64,000 bases of DNA from Pectinophora gossypiella (taxonomy: Eukaryota; Arthropoda; Insecta; Lepidoptera; Gelechiidae), in assembly GCF_024362695.1 (NCBI RefSeq), contig NC_065414.1:4667501-4731500 (forward strand). The letters run 5' to 3'. The notes under the pieces were generated by a model, which was given only the letters and a program-made list of their open reading frames with translations, made no database searches and was not told the origin of the DNA. A program made the position numbers and the translations under genes. This document shows positions 45,594 through 56,500 of this stretch, one piece after another. How positions within the stretch are numbered: position 1 is the stretch's first letter; every line of letters starts with the position of its first letter.

Positions 45594-45730
45594 GCCGCCA
45601 TTTGCCATGTACCTAGTTAAAAAATAGTCTTTTGTAATTATTTATTTTTACCGACTTCAAAAAAGGAGGAGGTTCTCAATTCGACCGTATATTTTTTTGT
45701 GCAATAAAGTATATTTGTACTTATTTCTAT
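45594..45730 (+). repeat. LINE-like 3' tail with 49-bp insertion
   Basis: It is the same tail as at 45118, but between TTATTTTT and GTGCAATAAAGTATA lies an extra block beginning ACCGACTTCAAAAAAGGAGG. That block also begins at 29215, so it is an independent repeat inserted into this copy. Confidence 0.75.
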
Positions 45731-45764
45731 TGTATTTGTAACTGTTATAAGTACATATCGTGTG

Positions 45765-45925
45765 TGTTGCCTCTATAGGGCTGGTTTTCTCTTCGGGTTG
45801 GAAGGTCTGACAGGAAAACTATAATAAACCGGACCAAAGGTCCGTGTTGCTCTATGAAACCGGACCTGTCAAATCTTCAGAGGTTAGCGGACCCTGTGAA
45901 AAATGGATTAACGCTAATATGATGA
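45765..45925 (+). repeat. SINE family 2, 3' part with internal change
   Basis: GGGCTGGTTTTCTCTTCGG, GGACCTGTCAAATCTTCAG and GCGGACCCTGTGAAAAATGG are in order. About 35 bp of unrelated or duplicated sequence (AATAAACCGGACCAAAGGTCC) interrupts the middle. Confidence 0.75.
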
Positions 45926-46554
45926 TGATAAGTATATTGTATTAACATATTTATGTCCACGACTTAATTTATTACAGAACGATTACAAATGATTTAATGA
46001 TTTTAATAAAGCCAACCGGTAAAGTAAACGATGTACCTATAGATAGTCATGAATAAATGAGCATTTAATGATTCTAAACTCTAGTGTTCTAAAGCCAAGG
46101 TTGACTGTTCATCGCAAACACAGTTCGTAAAGTCTATGAGACCTTCACGCTTTGGCGAGATTTTTTTGTTTCTAGCCGAAATACTTCCGACACAAAACTC
46201 CCTAACACAGGGGCAGGCCTTGTTGTAATGTATGCCTAGGTATGCGGAAGTAGAGGCAGAATTTAAAGCAGTTATTTACTACTATGGACCAGTTTGCTGT
46301 GCCAATGAATCGGAATTCGATTCCTAACTGGGCCATCGAGTGTTTAGTCTAGGATTCTGATTATAAAATAAACTCATCTTCGCATTGGATTGTTTCGTTA
46401 ATGCAGTAGTAAAACTGTTTTTATAAATAAGTCAGTAAATAAAATCCTGACACAAATATTTCGCAAGAAAGTGCGAATTGTTTGTTTATTTTTCAGATAA
46501 GTAAGTACCTAAGTATAGCTAAGTATTTTTTCTTTAATAATACTGCTACTGGGC

Positions 46555-46665
46555 ATCCTTAGGCCTGTTGTCTTAAATTTTGTTCTGGGTGAGAGCCCTC
46601 AGCGCTCCCCATTAGTTCGGCCAAGTAGTTAATCGGCAAATCTACAATAAGTCACGTCAAATGTG
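46555..46665 (-). repeat. Dispersed repeat R-A, reverse copy
   Basis: TTAGGCCTGTTGTCTTAAA, CAGCGCTCCCCATTAGTTCG and CTACAATAAGTCACGTCAAA are the complement of 1460-1580. Confidence 0.75.
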
Positions 46666-48568
46666 TATTGCTACTAGTTTCAATATAAGTACTCGTACTA
46701 TTTGGTTGTATGATACGAAAACGTAAGTAATAAACCTACCCTATTGTGTTTATTTTATTCGTCTGTACATGTGCTGGGTTATATTTTTTTGTGTTATAAA
46801 GAATTAATTATTGATTGATTTAATATAAATTCTCAAAGTTTCATTTGCTCCATACAAAAGACTTCAACGCGTTTACTGTCTACGTTTAAAAATAAAGAGA
46901 GCTTCAAATCTATGTAATAAATAATTAAATAAATATAATAAAATAATAATATGGAATTTGTTGTTTTGGTGTAATTTAAACTAGATAATTCCTATTACTA
47001 CTAATAGTGTTTGCCTTTGTGTGTACATTAGTTATTCAAGTTCACGTTGTTATGATACTTACTCAAGATTATGTTTATTGTTGTAAAATAAAAATATTTA
47101 AAAAAAAAAACATTGCCAACTGCTACTCTCGATGCCTCCACCAATCCACTGTCAAACGCTATAAGTACCTACCAATAGAGGGCCATGGCAAGGTGGTGAC
47201 TATATACCTAAATACATAGCAATTTCCAATATTGAGTGCATTAGCTGCTGTGCTAATGATTAGCATACCGTATTGCAAACTGTGCCACACAAGCGTACAA
47301 TCACGGTGCTAATACTGCTAATTCACTTATTATAGTTACATAATATATTTCCTCGTAACCAAGTGTGTAATTATAATTTGCTTATACTATGTACTTACAT
47401 ACTGAATAATAACGCAAAACATAATATCAAAACTTGTTGCATGTAAAAGTATATAAGTATATATTATTGTAACCTATCCATCCATAGGGAAGGCCCGTGC
47501 CCCAGCAGTGGGGACGTTAATGGGCTGATGATGATGATGATGATATATTATTGTATATTTAAATATATATTTTTACATTTGTGTTTATTTATATACCATA
47601 TATTTGTATACCATGGTTTTTTTATACACTTTGTGCCTTTCCACTTTTATTGACCTCTCACAACACGCGGGGTTAGCTAGAAGATATCTCTTTTACAGAT
47701 AAGTCCACCTTTTGTACCTATTTTTGTTATTTTTTGTCGTTAATTTAATTAATGTGTACAATAAACAGTTTAATAAGTAAAAAGTTTTTAAAAATACTTC
47801 AACTTTAGCGTCACCTCGGCAATCGAACCCGAAATAACGAATGTGTAAGTGTTAAAACGTTATACATAACAAAGATCTAGAATAACAAAATCAACAATAA
47901 TATTAAAATGTTTTAATAAATTGCTCCAATCATGCAAAACCATTGTATAAAACATTATGAAACATTAATAAAGAAACTCGAATACAATCGTACCTTGAAC
48001 CCAAGCTCATAAGCTGAAGATAAGGCGGTCTGCATTGTTGGCACTTATCAATTTTATTTGAATATGTTACTTAGAATATTTACTACTTATAAAATTATCC
48101 TTTTTTGATAGTGTTATGACCCGATAATCACAAGTTACTGACGATAAAACACACAGAAGTGTAGCAATCACAAACCGTGACCAAACATCGGCGTCATCAC
48201 ATAGTCGACACGAATTCGAGTAAATTCGCAAAATTGCATATTATCCTCGCCTACTAGGTATCATATAGCCGGCAATAAAATTGTATTTTTAATGAGCATT
48301 ACCAAATCAACAATTTAGTGTCTACATCGGCTTATCGTTAATTTTAATTAATCTAACATTTTCGGTAACTACGTAAATTGATTAACTGCGATAAACACAA
48401 TCCATTAAAGTTCGTGGATTTGTAATTAAGATTCAAAGTACATAAAACTAATCCTAACATCCACATAACATATACATAGAATATTTGTGTATGCTATTAC
48501 TGTTATCTGTCAATTGATAATAAATTGGTAAATGATATACGAGTATTCACGTGTATAACTGATAAGGA
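46666..48568. other. Non-coding stretch with small repeats
   Basis: No gene is recognised. It contains a reverse R-B fragment (GCCCCAGCAGTGGGGACG, about 47483-47522) followed by a (GAT)n microsatellite (47523-47542). Confidence 0.5.
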
Positions 48569-48890
48569 GACTTCTTCTTCTATCGTGTGGGTTGTGAGGT
48601 GAATTTCCAACCTCATCAACCCTGGTGTCAGGGTTATTATTGAGCCGCCACAGGCCCCTGACATGGCTCATGTAACGACTACTTACTGACAGTAACCGGG
48701 ATCAACGACTTAACGTGCCTTCCAAAGCACGGATTATCTTACTTTCAGACAATTAGGTGATCAGCCTGTAATGTCCTAATCAAACTGGGGATGACAAAGA
48801 TGATTTTTGTGATATGTCCCCACCGGGATTCGAACCCGGGACCTCCGGATCGTGAGTTCAACGCTCAACCACTGGACCACAGAGGCCGTT
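48569..48890 (-). repeat. SINE family 1, full copy
   Basis: The minus strand gives the head CTCTGTGGTCCAGTGGTTG, the B box GGGTTCGAATCCC and all later landmarks, ending CACGATAGAAGAAG. It is close to the consensus implied by 14982-15298. Confidence 0.9.
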
Positions 48891-49859
48891 TTTCATCATT
48901 ATTGAAAATACATACATACCTACCTAAATGTTAAAAAAAATAAATCTACACGTGGTTTCGATTATTTTTCCTTAAAAAAAATATGTATAACGTAGTAGAC
49001 GGATAGGTAGAACATTGTATTCTAATATTATGCAGTTGATTACAAAGTTATGAATGGCCAAATGGGGACACTATGGTAATGAGGGAGTTTCCAGAATATA
49101 ATTTCCAAAATAATATAGATGGCGCTGTCGAGATTTAAGTATTTAACGTGATAATTATTTATTTTCTTCAAAAATACAACGTAATTGCAGAAACATAAAA
49201 ATGTAATAAAAATAATTTGTTGCGTCATGTTTGGATCACATTATGTATAGAAAATAATTATGTTGCTATCTAGATACCTATTGCTTCCCTTTATTTTGAT
49301 CAGATTAATAATGGGTGGAAGATGTAATTGTGCCTGGATGTAATAATAAGGGTCATCATTTATACTTAAAAACACAGAGATGAAAGATGCATTATGTCTG
49401 CTATCCCTGAAGTTAGAAGGTTAAACGAAGGAAAATCTTTACAGCGCGCTCTATATTGTTTTTGAAGAATGTAGCCTGGAAAGTCATTGCCGGGAATGTG
49501 GTCGATAAATCACTTCACGTTTGTCCAGTTAAGAACCAGTTATATTTGGTACGCGCGCGACCACGACACACCAACACCATGCATGTAACAACACAACATT
49601 TTCTCCAAACACGAAGGTCACCTACCCAAATTTGTTTACATCAAAGTTTTTCACTAATTTATCTATTGACTACTTAGTTCCAACAAGCATATTATTTATA
49701 AGTAGGCACCTAATTAAACGGTTTTGTATTTTAAATTTGAATAGTAATTTCTATAACTGTAGGTACACAAGATAGGCATTGATAACGTTGATAAGGAAAA
49801 TATGAGGCCACCGTTCACGACCGACGTGTGTAAGTAGAGGAGCACTTGAATGGTTAACG
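48891..49859. other. Non-coding stretch, nothing recognised
   Basis: AT-rich and without recognised elements. Confidence 0.5.
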
Positions 49860-50470
49860 TAAAGGAAGCGGCGCCGGCGCCGGCCGCTATGCTAGGCAGT
49901 AGCACGGCTCAGGTGGCAGTCCAGCTGTAACTGTGACCTCACACATGCAACTTGTGTTTTCTATCTATGCGCAGACATTCCTGTCACGGTCGGCGCGCGC
50001 GCTGCCCGCTCGCCATATCTCCCGCGCACCAATCTATAGGAGCACTCACCGGCTTCTCATGTCGGAGAGGACCTTCAGTCATTTTCTAAGATGTGATAAA
50101 ACCGCCGCTGCTCGTGCGGTGACGGGTGACATCTGCAACAGGGCACCGAGGTCATATGAGTCGGTATTGTCAAACACTTGCGCAAATAGGCGGGTCGGTA
50201 GGATGAGCTCACTTGTGCCGTGTTGTGGGTTTGTTTATCATGAAGACGGGGTGTTGGAGTTTGGGCGGGAATCAGTGTCGCGGCATGGTCGCGCGGCGAC
50301 GGCGGTGACGGCGCGGGCTCGGCGCGGGCGGCACTGACTCACACTGCCGGCGGGGCGGCGGCGGCGGGGGAGTGACGTACAGCACAGCCGCGGAGTGGGA
50401 GTGCGCCTGCCTCCGCCGCGCCGCCGCCGCCGTCGCCCGCTGTGACGTGTGCCGTGGGCGCACACACGTT
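49860..50470. promoter_or_regulatory. CpG-rich island without a recognised gene
   Basis: The segment begins with GGCGCCGGCGCCGGCC and has long CG-dense runs at 49985-50010 and 50275-50465 (GGCGGGGCGGCGGCGGCGG). Open frames run on both strands, as expected from GC-rich DNA, and none matches a family I know. It may be the promoter or first exon of a gene outside this window, or a CG-rich exon I cannot assign. Confidence 0.4.
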
Positions 50471-50811
50471 CCGTTCCACAGCATCGTGCTAATTATACAT
50501 CGATCGTTATTCATCACACATCTCCAAACGTTACTTTGTAAACATACAGAAGTTATCTGGGAGAAATCTCAGCTAAAAACTTCAATATCTATGTTAGATA
50601 TTTCTTGCAGGATATTGAAGAAAAATGTACTTAGACATTCAGAATCAGAAATGTACCCTTACAAAAAATAAAGCAATAATGTGGCTGTAACATTTGCTAT
50701 ACATTTATTAACAGGCTACTCACCTTAACGGATATATTCTAACACTAACTATGATGTGAAAGAGTCGGGATCTTACTTCACCTCGTTACTTATCTGATTA
50801 ATCTACATACT

Positions 50812-51119
50812 GGTGCTAATTCCTGTAAATACCATCTAATTTTATTTTAGGTTATATCTGTCATTTTCTTATCCGCCGAAAAGGAAAGGGACGGGTAATC
50901 GACAAGCATAAAATTTATGGAACACACGTCAATTTTAAGCACAAATCTAAACCAACCGTCTAAAAATTTTACGTCAGTCAATAACCCGACACATTAATTT
51001 ACTCATTCTTCCTAAAATTAAGAGCTGTCAATCATCCGTCCCTTTCCTTTTCGGCGGATAGGAAAATGACAGGTATAACTTAAAGTAAAATTAAGAGATG
51101 TCTGCAGGAATCGGGGCCA
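50812..51119. mobile_element. MITE family M1, copy with internal deletion
   Basis: Both terminal repeats are present: GGTGCTAATTCCTG...CTTATCCGCC and GGCGGATAGG...GCAGGAATCGGGGCCA. The interior is about 70 bp shorter than in 21026-21401. Confidence 0.88.
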
Positions 51120-51264
51120 TTGTTAAATATAATTTAACATAAGATATATCAGCGATGTTGTCCAGGCTCGTTACTTCTAGGGGTTGACCCAAAACCACTA
51201 ATATTATGGTGGTACGATGATGGTAACTCTTTTAAAAAAATATCTACATATTACGGGTTTTATG

Positions 51265-51999
51265 CATAGATAGATAGATAGATAAAAAATACTTTATTGA
51301 GCACAACGGACACAAAATACAGACATAAGGACAACATATACAGAAAAGCACAACAGGCGGCCTTATTGCTCATGCAGCAACTTCTTCCAGGCAACCTTTG
51401 GGTACAGGAAACATTTTGTACAAATATAATGATAGCGGGTTAGTGCATTCTAACAAAATAAATAATTAAAAGAACTACCTACATAAAATGAGTACATTTA
51501 ACCATTTATATTACACATAAATATATAAAATTAATATATGTACATATAAATATTGGCATACATGTATATATATCCCATACATATATGACTATTACAGAAA
51601 GTGCGCCTTTACTTGTCCTTTAAAGGACTCCAGCGTTGATGCCCGCCTGGGTAGGTAGCACATTCCATAGCCGGATAGATCGCACCGTAAACGACTTATC
51701 ATAGAAATTAGAGGAATGGGACGGGAGTTGAAGGGAAAGGTTGTTAGAGACCGAAGGTTGCGGTCGAATGTTGAGGAGTGGAGAACGAATCGGTACTTAA
51801 GGTAGAAAGGAGTATTGGGAAGAGAGAGGACTGAGTACAGGAGGGAGAGGATGTGACAGTCTCGCCGACGGTGAATAGGCAGCCATTTAAGTTGAGAGCG
51901 GTAGTCAGAAACATGGTCAAACTTACGCAGGCCGAAAATAAACCTAATACAAAGATTCTACAGTCGCTCAAGCTTGTTCAAGAGTTCCACTGACAAATC
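51265..51999 (-). pseudogene. 3' third of a dead LINE (post-RT domain and tail)
   Basis: On the minus strand, fragments read LCIRFIFGLRKFDHVSDYRS, LKWLPIHRRRDCHILSLLY and PFYLKYRFVLHSSTFDRNL, interrupted by stops and frameshifts. Such segments follow the reverse transcriptase in CR1/Jockey-type elements. The 3' UTR with the GTTGCCTGGAAGAAG hairpin follows, and the tail ends in TAGA repeats (about 51267-51283). It continues the RT piece at 52138-52935 and is separated from it by a nested LINE tail. Confidence 0.8.
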
Positions 52000-52007
52000 G
52001 CGCACAC

Positions 52008-52137
52008 AAGGTTGCCTGGAAGAAATTGCTGTTTAGCAATAAGGCCGCCTTTTTTGCTTATGTTTTATTCGTATGTTTATGTCCTTTGTATATGTTGTTG
52101 TGCAATAAAGTATTATTGATTGATTGATTGATTGAAA
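52008..52137 (+). mobile_element. Nested LINE 3' tail with (TTGA)n end
   Basis: GGTTGCCTGGAAGAAATTGC, AGGCCGCCTTTTTTGC and GTGCAATAAAGTATTATTGA run into TTGA repeats. It lies in opposite orientation inside the minus-strand LINE, so it is a later, short 5'-truncated retroposition. Confidence 0.8.
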
Positions 52138-52935
52138 TCGGGATAAGAGACGTCTGCATCATCCAGTATAGGTAGTAGCAGTGTCTGTGCCAAACTGATT
52201 TTGGTTCTGGTAGGCAAAAGGTTTTAAGATGTTTCAGTGAACTGTACGCAGCAAACACCCTCCTACTGACCTCGGCCACCTGTTGCTTCCACGATAAGTA
52301 CCCATCAAACACAACCCCCAGATTCTTCACTGTATCATTGTAGGGAACATGGACCCCGAAGAGTATAGGAGGAAGTGTAGCAAGGTCAATTCGCGATATA
52401 TATCAGTGACTACTGATGATTATTGTCTGGGTCTTAGTCGGATTGACTTTTAGCCCATGACAGCGACTCCATTCAGAAATGCACTTGAGGTCCCTGTTGG
52501 TTCTCTCAATTGCATCCGGGAGATTATTTAGGAGACTGTGTGTATATTTGTAAATCGTCGCATACAAATGATAGGAAGAAGAGAGTGGAAGAGTGATAGA
52601 ATTAATGAAAATAGAGAATAGGAGTGGAGATAACACGCCACCCTTCAGAACACCAGCAGAAGTGTCACACCACGTAGAAAAGGTTTCTTCAACACGTATG
52701 CGCTGCCGGCACCCATACAGGTAGCTACGAAGCCAATCAACAACTGCCGGAGATATGTTAAGAGAATACAGCATCACCAGTAGAATATCATGGTCAACCG
52801 TATTAAACGCGTTGCTGAAATGCAGCAGCGTCAACACAGTCAGCTGCTGATTCTCCATTCCTAGCCGAATATCATCGGAAATCTTAACCAGTGCAGTAGT
52901 CGTGCTATGACCGGGGCGGAAACCAGATTAAAGGC
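52138..52935 (-). pseudogene. LINE reverse transcriptase fragment, inactivated
   Basis: The minus strand encodes SGFRPGHSTTTALVKISDD, LHFSNAFNTVDHDILL, LRSYLYGCRQRIRVEE, GVLSPLLFSIFIN, HGLKVNPTKTQTIII and KNLGVVFDGYLSWKQQV, the ordered core motifs of a CR1/Jockey-type reverse transcriptase. The catalytic YADD motif is broken by a single-base deletion, which shifts the frame. Further frameshifts occur downstream. The 5' part (endonuclease, ORF1) is not in the window. The BEL/Pao element lies directly upstream. Confidence 0.88.
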
Positions 52936-52966
52936 CCAACCTTCATCGCAGCACAAATAAAAATCA

Positions 52967-52971
52967 ATAAT
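52967..52971. repeat. Target duplication ATAAT, left
   Basis: ATAAT adjoins the left end of the LTR element and is repeated exactly at 59495-59499. A 5-bp duplication fits BEL/Pao integration. Confidence 0.9.
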
Positions 52972-53190
52972 TGAACAAGCTGATCCCAAAAATAATACAA
53001 CCGCAATGTCTTATTAGCGTGTATTTCTTACAAATGGTACAAAAAAAAAACAATGGAAACGGAAGGTCATAATATTGCCGGTAAATCTTGACACCGCGAT
53101 GCAGAAAATGTAGTAATCGGTACAGCGACATCTAGCGGATTTTAAAAACAATACATTGCACCGCGTATACGCGTATGATGCGGTTAAACA
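52972..53190 (-). repeat. 3' LTR of the BEL/Pao element
   Basis: 219 bp. In element orientation it begins TGTTTAACCGCATC and ends CTTGTTCA, the usual TG...CA borders. It is identical to the other LTR by eye except for one base in an A-run (10 against 9). It contains the perfect palindrome CGCGTATACGCG. Confidence 0.93.
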
Positions 53191-53203
53191 TTCCGCCCAC
53201 CAA
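53191..53203 (-). promoter_or_regulatory. Polypurine tract
   Basis: The minus strand reads GGTGGGCGGAA directly before the 3' LTR, the expected primer for plus-strand synthesis. The same GGTGGGCGGAA occurs again about 36 bp upstream (about 53227-53237). Confidence 0.75.
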
Positions 53204-53512
53204 GGACAAATCATAAATTTTCCTTAATTCCGCCCACCATAAAAAACTTTAAAACATGAAAACACCACAAAGTCACTAATTACTTGGTGAGAAAGATTAT
53301 GACCTTCATAAATAATATAAAGAACAATATAGAGTTTACTAACAATGTGGACAATGTTATTACTAAATAAAACAGAACGTAAAATAGTGAATTTTTCACT
53401 AATTCTAAAAACAAACATAAAACAATTCCAATAATATAAAACAATGTTAAAACATTTAGTTGCATCCAACACTTAGGTAACTAGATAAAGATAAAACATA
53501 AGAACTTAACTA

Positions 53513-56500
53513 TCAAGTGACAGGCAAAAAGCACAGTTTTGAAACGGGTCGTTTAAAAAGGTGCCCCTTGCTTCTCAGAGAAACTACTCGCGTAATTCCG
53601 TCCAATCCAGCATGTTTCTCAATTATTATTCCGTACAACCACTTAGAAGGCGGCAAATCATCTTCCATGACTAATACTATATCTCCAATTTGTGGTTCAT
53701 CAGGACTTTTATGATTCCACTTGTAGCGATGGTGAAATTGGGTTAGGTATTCACGCGACCAGCGTCGCCAAAAGTCCTGTGTCATTCTCTGGGTAAGTTG
53801 CCACCTTCGGAGACTACTAATATTAGAGTCCTGATAGCTAACATCTGGCGCCAACACCAGAGGTTCTCCAACTAGAAAATGGCCTGGTGTGAGTGGAGCC
53901 GGATCACCTGGCGTTTCACTAATTTTTGATATCGGTCTCGAGTTAAGGCAAGCCTCAATTTGAGACAAAATGGTTGTCAGTTCTTCGAAGGTCAAGGTGG
54001 AATTGCCGATTACACGCTTGAGGTGATATTTGGTGGATTTCACGCCGGCCTCCCATAATCCTCCAAAGTTTGGAGCGCGGGGCGGAATGAAATGCCAGTT
54101 GGTGTTGTTGTTGGCAAGTATTGAGGCAATCTCCGTGGCCAAACTCGACTTCTCCTCATTGAACAGCGATTTTAATTCGCGTGCAGAACCCACAAAGTTT
54201 GTGCCATTGTCGCTCCATAGCTCTGCACAGTGACCACGGCGAGCAACAAAACGTCTAAAGGCGGCCATGAAGCCTTGCACTGTTAGGTCGCTTACAAGCT
54301 CCAGGTGAATGGCACGCGTGGTCATACATATGAAGAGGCATATATATCCTTTATAAGAGCGGTTACCTCGTCCTTTGGAAGTTCTAATCTGGATGGGTCC
54401 TGCATAGTCAACCCCACTCTTGAAGAAAGGTCGACAAACAGTAACCCTTGATGATGGCAGTTGTCCCATGAGCTGATGCTTAACGCGAGCAGAATAACGA
54501 ATACAGTGGATGCATTTCTTAACATAAGTTTTGACCAACTGTTTCGCTCCAACTATCCAAAACTTGGTACGTAAATAGTTAAGCATCAACTGGGGACCGC
54601 CATGCAAAGTCCTTTCATGAGCATTAGCGACAAGCAAATCAGTGAAATGAGATTTCTTCGGGATAACTACGGGATGCTTCATCTCTTCACTGATTTGAGC
54701 ATGCATCAGCCTGCCGCCGACTCTCAAGATTCCGTCTTCGTCAACGAAAGGATTCAACGAGGTAAGTATACTTTTTTTACTAATGTTTCTTTTTTCTTTC
54801 AGGTTTTGCAGCTCTTCGTGGAAGTATTTATCTTGATTTATCTTTATACATATCTTTAAACTTTCTTGAATTTCTAAACTTTCTACCCAAGGACTAACCT
54901 TTTCTTTTCTAATTAATTTTCCAAATCTTTTGCAGAGAGCCACAACACGGATGAGTTTTCTAAATGATGAGCACCTTTCTACGAGCTCTTCAAGTGAATT
55001 TTTATCTTCACTGGTGTAAGTATTTACTAAACAAACCTTACTTTCCTTTGCTTCCAATTGTGTTTCTTTCACAACTCCCTTTTTATACTTGATTTCCTTT
55101 TCTTTCAGCCAGGATGGACCTTCTCTCCATAGTGTTTCACCTTCAAGATCTTTTGACCCACGGGACGCGCAATCTGCAGGATTATCTTTCGTCGATACAT
55201 GTGACCACTGTCCAGGATCTAATGATGTTACAATTTCAGACACACGGTTTGCAACATAAGTCTTCCATCTGTTGGGTCGACTGTTCAGCCAGGCAAGAAC
55301 TACAGACGAGTCCGTCCAAGCGCGAGCTTGTGATTTATCCAATCCCATTACCTTGGCAACTTCAATTAGCAACCGCGTTAACAGGACTGCTCCACACAAT
55401 TCCAATCTTGGAATCGATATTTGCTTAATTGGGGCCACTTTGGTTTTCGAAGTGATCAGTGTGACATGTACGTGGCCATAATTATCTACAACTCGTAAAA
55501 AGACAACCGCAGCATAGGCATCATTAGATGCGTCGCTAAATCCGTGCAGTTCGCGAACAATATCATCGTCGCTAGTATGGATCCATCGTGGAAGTCTAAA
55601 GGTGGTAAGTTGATTCAAGTTATTTCGGTAAGTTAACCAGTCCTTCAGTAATTGAGGTGGAAGCTCATCATCCCACTCAATTCCCGATAGCCACAATTTC
55701 TGTATGAAAATCTTGGCTGAGATTATTACTGGCGCTAACCATCCAAGAGGATCAAACAACCGTGATATATCCGATAACACTCTTCTTTTAGTTACAGGTG
55801 TCTTCAGGGGTGGAAGCTGCACTGCGTACTCAAACTCGTCGGTTCGTCGGTTCCAGGTAAGTCCCAGTATTTTCATCACCGTATCTAGTTTTAGTTTCCC
55901 TTTGATTGTTTGATCTTCCATGTTTATTTCTTTTAATAATTCCTCATTATTACTACTCCATTTTTGAAGTTCTAATCCTCCTCCCTTCATTAATTCTGTC
56001 AGTTCTGTATAAATTTGTCTTCCTTCTTCTACAGATTTGCAACCCGTCATTAGATCATCCATGTAGAATTCCTTTAGAACTCTTCCAGTAGCCAACGGAT
56101 AATCTTTACCATCGTCATATGCCAGTTGATGTAGACTTCGAACTGCCAAGTATGGCGCCGAAGCTGTGCCGAAGGTAACCCGCAATAATCTTAGATGTTG
56201 AATTTCTTCATTGGGATGTTTACGCCACAGAAGGCGTTGGAAGTCGACGTCTTTGTGATCTACAAGTATCTGTCGATACATCTTGACGATATCTGCTACT
56301 AAGCAGATAGGATAATCACGCCAACGCATGATGATATGACGTAGATCATTTTGAAGAGTTGGACCAACCAATAAGTCGTCGTTCAACGACACGCCATTGG
56401 ACCCACGCGACGAAGCATCGAAGACAACACGGAGTTTGGTGGTATCTTTGTCCTCCCGTACTACAGGATGGTGAGGTAAGTAAACAACTTCTGGTTTATT

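Noticed and set aside
49933..50517. Several GC-rich open frames on both strands
   Set aside because: The overlapping frames arise from the CpG-rich composition. No domain is recognised, so the region is reported as an island only.
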